DNA of 64,000 bases, from the NCBI GenBank assembly GCA_022539475.1, contig VCMS01000010.1, forward strand, positions 1 through 64,000, read 5' to 3'. Numbering within the stretch: position 1 is the stretch's first letter; each line of letters starts with the position of its first letter. The notes beneath the pieces are model-generated. The model searched no databases. It saw only the letters and a list, made by a program, of their open reading frames with translations, and was not told the origin of the DNA. Source of the stretch: Gracilaria domingensis. Lineage: Eukaryota > Rhodophyta > Florideophyceae > Gracilariales > Gracilariaceae. The position numbers were made by a program, and so were the translations under genes. This document shows positions 39,363-48,602 of this stretch, piece after piece.

Positions 39363-40610
39363 TCAATGCTGTGTACTTGTTCTTGTTCGAGTTGGATTGA
39401 AACAGTCCGACTGGTGTTCTACGAGTGAGTAAACTTTACATCTCTCTATACAGATTGTTCCTCCAGACTGTTCCTCCACAGATCCGTCCACCTTAGGAAC
39501 CCTGCCGCGCTGGAATCGGCCGAACACGCCTGACACAGCCCTTTTCAAGAAGTCGTACTCGTCCGACGACGAGCTCGATACATACATGAGCCGTTCACCA
39601 TGTTCGTACACGCTCGTAACCACCGGGTTTTCACTGAACGGCTCGTCAATGTGTCGAAAAGTACGCTGTGCCCAATGCAGCGGGTCTCCCATGTCATAGA
39701 AGATGTGACGCTTGAACAGCAGCGTCGAGAGCAACGCAACAACGGACAGCCCCCAGGTGGTGACCAGGATACATATCAGCGCGAGTGGAACTTCGGTTGC
39801 GATCGCTTCGGTTGACACAAGGAACGGACACGTGCTCCGCTGAGATCCGGTAAGCATTCTTCTGCGCTGTTCCAACGGGTCGGTCACGCTAGCTCCATAT
39901 GCTTGGAGCATGCGCTCCCCAAGCTCCCCTTCCTGACTTCTGTCAATGTCGAAGAACAAGAAGGTGATCTGATACTTGATCGGTATCTGTTCGGGAATCA
40001 CCCTGTCAATGACTTGTTCGGGAAAAGCCTCAGAGACGCGAAGTTCACGTCCCCTGATTTCGGTGTAGACGCACCCAAACCCAGGATCACATCTTAGGGT
40101 TTGGTTGGCGCTAGCAGTCGCAATCTGGGTACCGTTTCCAACATGGCGGTACAAGGGCGACTCGGCGCACCGCAGCTGAGGCTCCGGAGCGGCAGGGTCT
40201 TCGCTCAGTGTGCTGCGATTGCCCACATGTTGAATAAACTGGTTACCCTTAATCTGCAGGCACGTCAGAATGACGATGTCAGCATCCACATCAGGCACCT
40301 GACCGTCCACAACATCATACCTGTCCACGGCGAAGCAGGGGCGCTGCTCGGTCTCGGGCGAAAAGCCGGGGTTGCTGTAGAACGACATGATGACCTCCAG
40401 CACGATGAACACCACCATGGCAAACACGGCCAGAAACTTGGTGCGCGCGCGGTGGCGCCGCACGCTCACCTGCCTGCCGCGCTTGAGCGCGCTGCACTCG
40501 GCGAGGCGGTTGAGCGCGAGCGCGGCGCCAAACAGGCAGAGCTCGGCGACGCCGGACAGCACGGTGATGACGAGGCTGACGTACTGCGCCTTGAGGCGAA
40601 TGAGCACCAT
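39363..40610 (-). CDS. membrane protein gene A, unknown family
   Basis: The 415-residue intact paralog of gene B, in tandem and the same orientation. Layout: helix 1 at about 8-30 (LVITVLSGVAELCLFGAA), a basic loop with RGRQVSVRRHRARTKF, helix 2 at about 64-83 (VFAMVVFIVLEVIMSF), a domain of about 180 residues with conserved Cys (RPC, TCLQ, RCAES, RCDPGFGCVYTEIRGRE), and helix 3 at about 283-305 (ALICILVTTWGLSVVALLST). The tail has IFYDMGDPLHW and YEHGERLMYVSSSSSDEYDF. A 12-base duplication (GTCTGGAGGAAC type) near 39445-39475 changes and extends the C-terminus beyond that of gene B. The role is unknown; it could be a surface receptor or transporter accessory. Confidence 0.8.
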   Translation of the reverse strand: MVLIRLKAQYVSLVITVLSGVAELCLFGAALALNRLAECSALKRGRQVSVRRHRARTKFLAVFAMVVFIVLEVIMSFYSNPGFSPETEQRPCFAVDRYDVVDGQVPDVDADIVILTCLQIKGNQFIQHVGNRSTLSEDPAAPEPQLRCAESPLYRHVGNGTQIATASANQTLRCDPGFGCVYTEIRGRELRVSEAFPEQVIDRVIPEQIPIKYQITFLFFDIDRSQEGELGERMLQAYGASVTDPLEQRRRMLTGSQRSTCPFLVSTEAIATEVPLALICILVTTWGLSVVALLSTLLFKRHIFYDMGDPLHWAQRTFRHIDEPFSENPVVTSVYEHGERLMYVSSSSSDEYDFLKRAVSGVFGRFQRGRVPKVDGSVEEQSGGTICIERCKVYSLVEHQSDCFNPTRTRTSTQH

Positions 40611-41128
40611 CTCGGGGAGCCGCTGCTCGACGCGACGCGCGGCCGTCCCGCGAGACGGGCGCCGCTCCTCAGCGCTCTGATCGCGCGCGTGATAAGCGGG
40701 CGCGCGCGCGCACGCGTCGAGTAGATACGTTGCGTGCGCGCCAAATTAACGGGCACGGGGACAAGTCGTTGGCGGCGCTGATGCGCGCGGCGCGCGAATC
40801 GATACGCGCCGCGGCGCGCTGCATCGCTGCGGCGCGCCGGTGGCGAGCGACGCCATCGAGGCGACGGCCGCGCACGCGCGCACTGTCGCTACACGCACAG
40901 CGCCGCTGCTACCACCTCCTGGCGGCGGCGGCGCGCGCGATATTACATGAGCCGCTGTAAGGCGCGTGCGCGGCGCGCACTGCCGATACGCACTGTCGGG
41001 CGGCGTCCTCCGCGGCGTGCCTTGTCGACAGGCGTATCGCTGAGAAGATATGCAGCGGCGGGCCGGGGCGCCCCTTTCGCTGGATGAGGGCGCCTTTGTT
41101 TACGATAAAGAAGGGCGAACAAGTAGTC
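40611..41128. other. GC-rich region upstream of gene A
   Basis: Dense CGCG/GCGC runs (40680-40960). Gene A's frame stays open upstream of 40610 for at least 30 codons, but without a visible ATG. It probably contains the promoter and 5' UTR of gene A. Confidence 0.4.
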
Positions 41129-41484
41129 TTAAGCAAGCAATGCACTGAACAACGAGCCTACTGCGTCGAGAATGCCATCGCCATTCGAGTCAAACTTGAC
41201 ATAATCAAACTAAAGTATCGATTTGACCATCTCCGTTTTCATCGCTGGGCACTCCAGCAGACTGGTTAGCAGGCGTCTCGACAGTAGTAGTAGACGGGTC
41301 GCCAGCAGGAGCATCAGATTCTTCAGATGGCTGCTCACTTTGAGGCTCAGTGCCGCTGCTTTGGAACTGTGTGCGTTGAGCAGAACGCGCCCAGCCGCGC
41401 ATCTCCTCGCTGGTCACGCGGGAGATTTCGTGCGTATCGCCCTTGAGCGCTGCCTTCCCAATCTTGGCGGTGGTGTTGAACGCC
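41129..41484 (-). pseudogene. exon with two calcium-loop-like motifs, frame broken
   Basis: On the minus strand an acceptor-like site (TTCACTGTCGTCAG, ending at 41485) opens a frame with RAFNTTAKIGKAALKGDTHE, a Ser/Pro/Glu linker and SDENGDGQIDTLV-stop. DENGDGQID fits the first nine positions of an EF-hand or dockerin-like calcium loop. About 13 bases later, in another frame, KFDSNGDGILDAVGSLFSAL continues to a stop at 41129-41131 and carries a second DxNxDGxxD loop. Two such loops would make a natural pair, so the 13 extra bases look like an insertion. A possible upstream exon is VVSKVRSGLEIGKDDGSKDV at about 42000-42060 (-). Confidence 0.4.
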
Positions 41485-42477
41485 CTGACGACAGTGAATG
41501 GTCCGAAACGGCGTGATCAGATACAGCATCGTTGTGCGATAAGCGTGCATCTTTTGCGATTTGGATGCTGGTTAGCAGCTGGCTGTTGGCGCTGCGTGCA
41601 GGCAGCCCATGTTTTCAGACTTTGAACGTGAGTGATGGGCGAACGGATCAAAGCGCGAGGAAAAGTGGACAGGCCAATAGATACGAACGAGCTTTCGACA
41701 CATGACGTCACGAAACGGCGCTGCGCGCACTTGTCCACCGATCATTGGTTGATTTACGAATCCTAAAGTACGTACTTCGTACGTGTCCACATACATGGCT
41801 TGTTTTTTTTGCTTGTTGCGTATTGCTCTTCAGCGTTACCAAGAGAGCCAAACGCACCTCCTCTGTGGACAAGTCGTTTCCACGTGTACGAAACAGTCGT
41901 CGTGCGCTAATTTGACCACAGCCTCCTCGCTGGCGCGAGTGTTGACGCCGTTACGTACCGCCCAGCTGCACCAATCACATACACGAACACCACGTCCTTG
42001 CTGCCGTCGTCTTTTCCGATCTCCAGTCCAGATCGCACTTTGCTGACAACTTGGATTCGTTTACGCACGACACCGATGGCGCTGGCATTCTTGACGCCGT
42101 TGGTTCGGTAAACGACCAATATGTCGAGAGACTACTGAGTTCTATCGTAGAAGACTTGAGTTGCCTACGCCTAGTTCTGTACCTCAAAGATTATCTGCTT
42201 TATGAAACCAATGTTGGGTAGGTGATCGACATATCTACGCAAAACAAGAGTACTCTACTAGCAATGAAAATATACATAATTTTGAAAAACGTTGCTAATT
42301 TCTAGATAACAGCATAGAATACATATTCGAATGGCATAAGATTAAAATTTTAACGAAATACAGATAAATGCGAAAGTAGGTCTATTGCAAGTGGGTGCAG
42401 CCATTTGTGGCTGTTTGGACACCAAAAAGTTTGCTTGCCGACCTGGCAGATGCTACCCACGATTCAGCGTGCAAAAA
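41485..42477. other. spacer with one possible exon
   Basis: Apart from the possible minus-strand exon at about 41960-42119 (IGVVRKRIQVVSKVRSGLEI) I see nothing. From 42120 the sequence is AT-rich. Confidence 0.35.
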
Positions 42478-42720
42478 GAGTCACCGTGAGTAGCAGTCGT
42501 GAACAGCGGTCGTGAGTAGCGGTCGTGAGTAGTACGACCGTTTCGAGTAGAGCAGTAGCAACCAATCCCCATACCCATATTGCACCAGCAAAGCGGTACT
42601 TAAACCGCGTTCCTCAACACTCCCAGTAAACCGAGCGCATAAAACGTCACATTCGTGACTCCGAATACTCGTAGTTTGCCACGGAGGGCAACTTCAAAAG
42701 TATCACTGTTGAACTGCATC
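42478..42720 (+). promoter_or_regulatory. shared upstream block with repeated GGTCGTGAGTA motif
   Basis: CAGTCGTGAACAG, CGGTCGTGAGTAG, CGGTCGTGAGTAG and then the inverse-sense TACGACCG lie at 42494-42540. The block goes on with GAGTAGAGCAGTAGCAAC, a GCGGTACTTAAACCGCG palindrome-like box and GTAGTTTGCCACGGAGGGCAAC before the ATG. The same order is found at 63415-63618 before the paralogous gene, with CCGGTACAAAAGCCGCG at the box. Conservation of non-coding sequence between paralogs suggests promoter and 5' UTR function. Confidence 0.6.
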
Positions 42721-43824
42721 ATGATCACATTAGAAAAGGGCGAAACATTTCGCCAATTTGTTATTGAAAGGGTCATGTGCCAGGACGTCTACAATTTGGT
42801 TAGGATTTATTGTGCCTATGATACAGTGCGGGAGCAAAAAGTTATGCTATCCATACGTTTTGAAAATGCGCCTGACTGGTTATTCCGAGATGTCCGTAGA
42901 ACTCGCAGAAAGCTGCAGACAAGATTTTTCAATATTGCAAAACTTCCTATGATCAAGTACTTAGAATTTGGCGACGTCGACCGGTGTGAATTTGTTGTTC
43001 AGGAGTACCACGGTCCTTTGGTGTCGGAGCTGATTGAAGATGGGAAAATCACAAGAGAGAACGCAACCAAAATTGCTCTTTTGCTTCTGGATGAAATGAA
43101 AAAGTTGCGACAAAAGGGTCTTCATATGTTTCATATTCCGCCCGAGGACTTAATGCTCGCAGAAGACGTTAACAGCGACACTCTATCGTGGTCAGCAATT
43201 TATTTTACTCGTATCGAGAGGGTTAAATTTGACGAAAAGGATAAACCGGAGATCTGCAACAGCATGCTTTCCGAATGGCTGTACATCTATTTCCGGCTTT
43301 GGTATGAAGATTCAAAGTATTTGTATTTGAGAAGCTTAATTCGTCCGAGAGTGGCAGAAAGACTTCCGGAGTATGAGCAACTGTGCAACTATATCTATAG
43401 CTTTTGGTGGAAGCCGTCCAGGAACAACAGAAACAAAACGGACTATGACCTTGTGCGTGAGATGTTCTTAGGTAGGAGAGTGGATCCTTCACTGCTCCCT
43501 CCCGCTGTTCCCCTTTTTGACTTCGAAAAAAATCCGTATGATTCAATAGATATTGTTGAAGAAGAAATATTCTGGCATAATCAGGCGTTACGAGGTAGCT
43601 CTGACGAAGAAGAGAGCTCTGACGAAGAAGAGAGCTCTGACGAAGAAGAGAATTCTGACCAAGAAGAGAGCCGTGACCAAGAAGAGAGCCGTGACCAAGA
43701 AGAGAGCCCTGACCAAGAAGAGAACTCTGACCAAGAAGAGAATTCTGACCAAGAAGAGAGCTTTGATCAAAGTTTCAGTGATGGGTGTTGTAGAGGCATC
43801 TGGAAGCTTCTAAAAAGCAACTGA
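42721..43824 (+). CDS. kinase-fold protein (CK1/VRK-like pseudokinase)
   Basis: Start chosen at ATG 42721 because the paralog at 63619 begins at the matching place; the product is 367 residues. The N-lobe has IYCAYDTVREQKVMLSIR, where kinases have a glycine-loop-to-VAIK strand; the Lys is not conserved. FVVQEYHGPLVSELIEDGKI corresponds to the hinge of casein-kinase-1-type proteins ('vmellGpsLedl'). KIALLLLDEMKKLRQKGLHM plus FHIPPEDLML takes the place of 'lldalE.lH.kgfiHRDIKPeNill', with HRD changed to HMF and Asp lost. It therefore lacks the catalytic Lys and Asp and is probably inactive. The tail has about ten six-residue acidic repeats (SSDEEE, SRDQEE, NSDQEE) coded by an 18-base minisatellite at 43600-43765, followed by a Cys-containing end. 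Confidence 0.65.
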   Translation: MITLEKGETFRQFVIERVMCQDVYNLVRIYCAYDTVREQKVMLSIRFENAPDWLFRDVRRTRRKLQTRFFNIAKLPMIKYLEFGDVDRCEFVVQEYHGPLVSELIEDGKITRENATKIALLLLDEMKKLRQKGLHMFHIPPEDLMLAEDVNSDTLSWSAIYFTRIERVKFDEKDKPEICNSMLSEWLYIYFRLWYEDSKYLYLRSLIRPRVAERLPEYEQLCNYIYSFWWKPSRNNRNKTDYDLVREMFLGRRVDPSLLPPAVPLFDFEKNPYDSIDIVEEEIFWHNQALRGSSDEEESSDEEESSDEEENSDQEESRDQEESRDQEESPDQEENSDQEENSDQEESFDQSFSDGCCRGIWKLLKSN

Positions 43825-44253
43825 AAACTGCTACCTTCCTGAGAGTACTAGAGGGTTCTATGGAACATCTATGTAGAAACATTTAATGCGTAATGATAGA
43901 AACTCTATAGAAGTCTAGGACACTATAGAACTTTATTGAAACAGTATAAAAGACAGGCCCGTATTTGTGACTGACTATTTTTCCAAATAATAGAGTTTGA
44001 CTGACTACTTTTGCAGAACGACGAGTCCTTATGCTATTTTTTCCTTATTTTTAGAGCGTTGTGACTAGTGGATTTGTCATTTTTGTTGACTAGTGACTAC
44101 TCAATTTACAATTTTGATAGTCACAAATACGGCCCTGATAAAAGAGTAGAAGAAAGCTCAACTTTGACGGAAGATAGAAGTCAAGCCGAATATCAGCGAT
44201 TAAAAACGACTTCCGTTTTATCCTACTCGTTTCTATCTACAACAATGGGTACA
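43825..44253. other. spacer
   Basis: AT-rich 3' region of the kinase-like gene with repeated GACTGACTA/CTTTTGCAG-like sequence at 43965-44100. No gene is supported. Confidence 0.4.
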
Positions 44254-46311
44254 TGTGGTGGCAAATTATGGCAGGGTGTCCCGCACCCTCTCGGACACCC
44301 CCACCGATTTTTTCTATATCTCCAAGGGGAGATAGATGAAGTGCAGCGTGGAATCTGCACTTTACGTCTCCCCCTTCGGCGCTGTATCGCGCGCCGCACC
44401 TCGCGGCGCGCCAGCCGCTTTGAAGAACCAAAGATCGCGCGCCGCTTGCTGCGGCGCGCGTGATGCAAAAAAGAAGCTCGCGCCGCGAGATGCGGCGCGC
44501 GAGCCGCATGAAAGAAGTGAAGCTCGCACGTCGCACGCTGCGGATCGTGAGCTGCAAACATTGAATGAGCGTGGCGCGCCGCGCGCTGCAGCGCGTGCCG
44601 CCACCAAAGAAGAAGTCATCACTGCGCGACATGGCTTAACTGCGCACCAGAAGGGTGCTGCAGGTGCTACGGACTGCTGGTGCTGCTCGTGCTACGGACT
44701 GTGGGTGCTGCTCGTGCTGCCGACGTTGCTGTGAGAATTATGTCGGAGGGTGCTGGTTAGCCCTGTAATAGTGTACGGGAGATGACGCTTTGGGGCAAGA
44801 TTGTAACGCATCAAAACGAATTGCTCAAATGCAACCAAGCAAAAAGGCCTTTACACAAAAACGCCGATTAGACGGGCTCAGAAGAACCTATCTAGAAGCA
44901 ATGACGTCATTTGGAGGAATCTTACTGCACTTTAAGTGCGCAATGCACCTTGGCAAGAAGCGAAGCGCCATACATGAGGACAGTATATTGTTTGCAAGCA
45001 AACAGTAACCCTGCCATTAGACCCGAATTGTAGCCCAAAGAAAGCCGCGAAACCACTACATAGATTTACAACATACCCACATCCACCTTAGCTTTCTTGG
45101 CCACCATGTCCAACAGCAACTGCTCCAAGGTTCCCATTCGAGAAGGACGGGGAGCGTTATCGTAGCACGTGTACTACATATCGTCAGCATCATCTTCCAG
45201 GCTAGAGCTAACAATAGAAGACGCTTCTTCAGCCTCATATTCGATTACGGTGAATTCCACACGGGGAATATCAAATTTATCAGTCTCGTCGTCCGTCAGT
45301 TGACGAATGTCGGTCGTTACGTTGGTCATTGTGAGCTGGTTGCATGATTACGGCTTGGATACCAGAAGCGAGTTTGGACACGACAGTACAAACTAAAAAC
45401 AAACGTGATAAGACACGTAGGTACCCCGAACCTGTAACATTATGGGGAAGATACCCCAAAGTGGTGGAGCATAGTAGGGCTTTAGCCCTGGGGTGAGCCG
45501 GAAGTTGTACTGAATTTGTGCCATCGTGGCATGTCATCACTGCTAGGGTATTTAGTGGAGACCGATATTCAGCATGTGGCGTAGGGTACACGGAGCACTG
45601 TGATTGTAGATATAAACCCCCGAGTTCGAGACCTCACCGCCACCTCGACTCGGGTAAACCACTTCTCCCCTCACGACGACCCATCAACCCTCTCTCATCT
45701 CTCTCCCTCTCTGTCGTCGACCCTCTCCTTTGGCATCCCAACTTCCCTTTAGCACGGTTTGTGCTTCCCTGCCATCGACTACTCCTCCCCTACATTTCCT
45801 TATTCCCGGCGGCCCGGTCTCCCCGCCGTTCCCTACACAGTCGCCTTGTGCTGCCCTTTAATAGGCTCGTCCGCACATTGAGATCATATCTACATCCCCG
45901 TTCCCCCGGACGGACGTGGGCAGTGGTACGCATTGCACGGGTTCCCTTCCTGTCGTCACCTCGCCTGGTTACTAGGTTTATGGTGGTATCGACGACAGGA
46001 TCGAACGCCTTAGCCCTGCCCATTCTACTGTTCCGCCGACAGCCTTGGTGTGTTGGTCTGTTGGCGCTTCATTCTGTCGTTGTGTTGGCATTCGGCATCG
46101 AACGCCGAATCACACTCTCGTTTAATTACTCTCCCCGCTTCCTGTTAGCGGAGAGTTTCTACTATCTTGGGGTTATCTTGTCTGCTCCTGCAGGCATCTG
46201 AGCTACGTTACCTTTTCGCCCCTATTGGGCTGGTACTCTCGAGCAATTATTGTGTCACTCTCCTTGGGTTTGTCACCACCCGCGCTGTTTCCCCCAAAAA
46301 TGGCGTCCACA
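44254..46311 (+). repeat. older, diverged LTR of the long-LTR gypsy family
   Basis: It runs from TGTGGTGGCAAATTATGG to AAAATGGCGTCCACA, 2058 bases. The order of parts equals that of the intact LTRs at 48336 and 57831: a 5' hairpin with loop TCCCG, a second hairpin of ATCTCC/GGAGAT, a GC-rich palindrome array (44385-44610), an antisense acidic ORF and a U5 region. The last 700 bases are nearly identical to those LTRs; the first 1200 are strongly diverged. It is followed by the matching primer-site and gag sequence. Confidence 0.75.
45066..45329 (-). pseudogene. antisense LTR ORF, diverged copy
   Basis: On the minus strand an ATG in the context CACAATG opens MTNVTTDIRQLTDDETDKFD, IPRVEFTVIEYEAEEAS and an acidic stretch ending DDADDM, then a TAG. 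The frame continues with GTLEQLLLDMVAKKAKVDVG to a TAA. The start matches the antisense ORF of the intact LTRs in place, in the CTCACAATG-like context and in the pattern TDDxTxxxDxPR/K. This is the same gene in an older element, now with one internal stop. Confidence 0.55.
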
Positions 46312-46806
46312 TGGTACTCTCGAGGAGGGCCTGGTTCTCCTGATTATGGTGTGATTTCCTTCGATGTTTCTGCCGTCGACGTAAGGAAGTTTCTGTTTTA
46401 CTTCGAGAATGGCGCTACCCCCAACGAAGAGGATAGTGTTCGGGCTATGAAGTTGCTGGGCTATCTTGAGGGTGAAGCGTTTGACTTCCACTATGACAAC
46501 TATGCCGTTGATGGCTCTCTTACGATTGAAGCAAAGGACTATCAGAAGGTGATGCTCGCTTTGATCGAACGTTTCGGTGCAACTGATCGCTCCATTCGCG
46601 GTGATGTGAGCGTTATTCGTTACGATTTCGAGAGCAAGAAGATTGAGCGCATGATTTGGGTCCCTGGAAAATGCAACCATGGAGATCCTCTCACCAAAAC
46701 CGACAGACCAATGATGGAAGCGTTGCAAATTCTACTTTACTCTGGAAAGATTTCCATTGATTTCGCGTCGGCTCTATTCAATCGCTCTGACAAGTCTAGA
46801 GGTTAG
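46300..46806 (+). pseudogene. chimera of gypsy Gag N-terminus and a retroelement RNase H tail
   Basis: The first about 98 codons (MASTWYSRGGPGSPDYGVIS ... KVMLALIERFGA) match the Gag start of the 50.7 kb element with few changes. After FGA the two part. Here the frame goes on with RGDVSVIRYDFESKKIERM and IWVPGKCNHGDPLTKTDRPM, which is the end of a copia-type RNase H domain (compare 'I.WvPg..NpADpLTK'). The two are joined in one frame of 168 codons with a stop at 46804-46806. Such a join points to template switching during reverse transcription or a later deletion. Confidence 0.6.
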
Positions 46807-47171
46807 TACTACCTCGAAAGGGAATTTGTGTTAGAGTTGGGTGAGCTCTGGTACTTACGAGAAGTGTCGGCCTCTCGCTAGACGTACATCTGAAATGTAC
46901 GTGTGTGTGGACGCGTTAGTGTGGTTTGCGCACATGCGTAACATTGACAGTACAGCAATGTACTGTGCTCACCTCTTTAGGACTGCGGTGCTCACCACTG
47001 CATTGCGCCTGCGTCCACCATTGGACTCACCGCGAAGACGACTATCTACAAATGTACATATATAACCCCCTTGGTTAGCCTCGGACGGTGACCAAGAGGA
47101 GGGCAAGCACACAGACGTCTGCTCAAGCACTACCGTCGCGTAGTAAATCGATCCTGTTTACATTGTTCTGT
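46807..47171. other. retroelement debris
   Basis: It contains a near-palindrome CGTACATCTGAAATGTACG (about 46881-46899) and a TATATAACCC stretch near 47060. No gene is supported. The flanks are remnants of two different retroelements. Confidence 0.4.
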
Positions 47172-47708
47172 CCTCTTTTGCTCCCATCTTCCACTATTAT
47201 AGCTACTCTCGCTCGCGAACACCTTGAACACGCAATTGCGACTCAGAAGTACTACGCCGACCGGTCTCGTCGAGAAGTTTCTTTCGAACTAGGGTCTCTT
47301 GTTCTGCTTCGCGCAGATAACCTATCGCTGACTCGCCGCTCCACATTTCCAAAGAAATGAGAGCCATGCTTTATTGATCCCTTTTGCATTCAAAAGAAGC
47401 TGGGACCAGTCACTCTCGGCATCGAGTTAACACCTAATATACGCCGTGTAAATAACGTCTTCTACGTTTCAAAGCTCCGTCATTATCACGACGACAACAA
47501 GGGCCCGATGGACGTTGTAATTGACAATGACGGCTCCGTGGAACAGGAAGTGGCAGAAATACTCGCTCTCAAAACGTTGAACCGACGTGTTTTCTACCTA
47601 GTGCAGTTTGCCGGGGAATATTGCGATGTTGATGTATGGTTGCCGAGAACGGCTTTTTCAAACTGCAAAGAAGCAGTTGCGGCTTTTTTGAAACACAGGC
47701 GTCGGTGA
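47172..47708 (+). pseudogene. second chromodomain gypsy integrase remnant
   Basis: Three frame segments make one integrase C-terminus. LEHAIATQKYYADRSRREVS and LGSLVLLRADNL form the start of the GPY/F module, with a stop at 47360. KLGPVTLGIELTPNIRRVNN and VFYVSKLRHYHDDN form its end, at 47397-47502. EVAEILALKTLNRRVFYLVQ, FAGEYCDVDVWLPRTAFSN form a chromodomain with aromatic residues (Y/F, W), ending at 47706-47708. It differs strongly from the 31.3 kb chromodomain copy, so it is another family. It lies between the older LTR and the intact element, and its own LTRs are not recognised. Confidence 0.7.
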
Positions 47709-48335
47709 AGACATCTTCAGCTAAAGAAGTGTCGAGTGTAACGTAGTAGTGACTCAAGGGGTCACTGTCTCCTTTATCGTCACTTACGTCCTTCGCAGTG
47801 TTCGTCACAGGGCATCACACTCTGATGGATGTCACTGGTTGGAAGATTGTTCTCCTTAAAGACCGACAAGTAGGACTATAAATAAAGGAGCCAGGCTTGC
47901 TTTAACCTTCTGAGGAAGAAGACAAGCAGTCATCAACGACTTCGATCAGTCTCTGGTCCTTCCCGCATTCTTTCAGTACATATCTTTCGACTCTCTTACA
48001 GTCATGGCACTCGGCACAAATTCAAATTAAAAATTTAAACCTAATGCGTTGTCTAGTTGCGGTTTGGCTCTTTAATGCTTGCCTCGTTGTTTCGAGAAAA
48101 GGTTCAGTGCAGTCGATTTCGTTGACATTTGTCAAATATTTGTTGAAATCGCTTACCCTGATATTCCGTGTTCTCGATAGAATTGTGTACAACTAGGTGA
48201 ACGTCAAGCGTCTTTTTTCCCTTTTCCAGTCACCATTACTTTTCGTCTCGCTCGAATTACTACTCAAAACGCCAACGAAGCGAAATGCAGCACGTCTCAC
48301 GGAACATTCTGACGTTGTTACACCGCTAAGACAGA
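47709..48335. other. spacer, possible LTR remnant
   Basis: A TATAAATAAAGG box at about 47878-47889 followed by a short pyrimidine-rich region could be part of an LTR of the chromodomain element. No gene is supported. The region ends at ACAGA, the base before the 5' LTR. Confidence 0.35.
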
Positions 48336-48465
48336 TGTGTGGAGGCGGTTTCAAGGGAGTGTCCCGCACTCCCTTGGACACGGCCAAAAGATTTTCTTAT
48401 CTCCGGAGATTGCTCCGGAGATTAGATCACCGTCCACCCCCGAACTGCGCCCGTCGCCGCCCCCG

Positions 48466-48600
48466 TGTGTGCTCGCTGCCGTGCGTCTGCCGCCCCCCTC
48501 TGCGCTCGCTGCCGTGCGTCTGCCGCCCCCGTCTGCGCTCGCTGCCGTGCGTCTGCCGCCCCCGTCTGCGCTCGCTGCCGTGCGTCTGCCGCCCGTCTGC
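48466..48600 (+). repeat. 33-base tandem repeat in the 5' LTR
   Basis: Between four and five copies of a unit with CGTCTGCGCTCGCTGCCG followed by TGCGTCTGCCGCCCC. The 3' LTR has fewer than two copies at 57948-58005. This accounts for most of the length difference between the two LTRs. Confidence 0.8.
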
Positions 48601-48602
48601 GC

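Noticed and set aside
42655-42720. Earlier start codon for the kinase-like protein at 42655.
   Set aside because: The paralog at 63619 has no matching N-terminal extension, and the bases before 42721 belong to the conserved non-coding block.
44336-44734. Frames on both strands across the palindrome array (also 48422-48953, 57770-58396).
   Set aside because: They are translations of the GC palindromes and purine spacers; unit lengths vary and the frames differ between copies.
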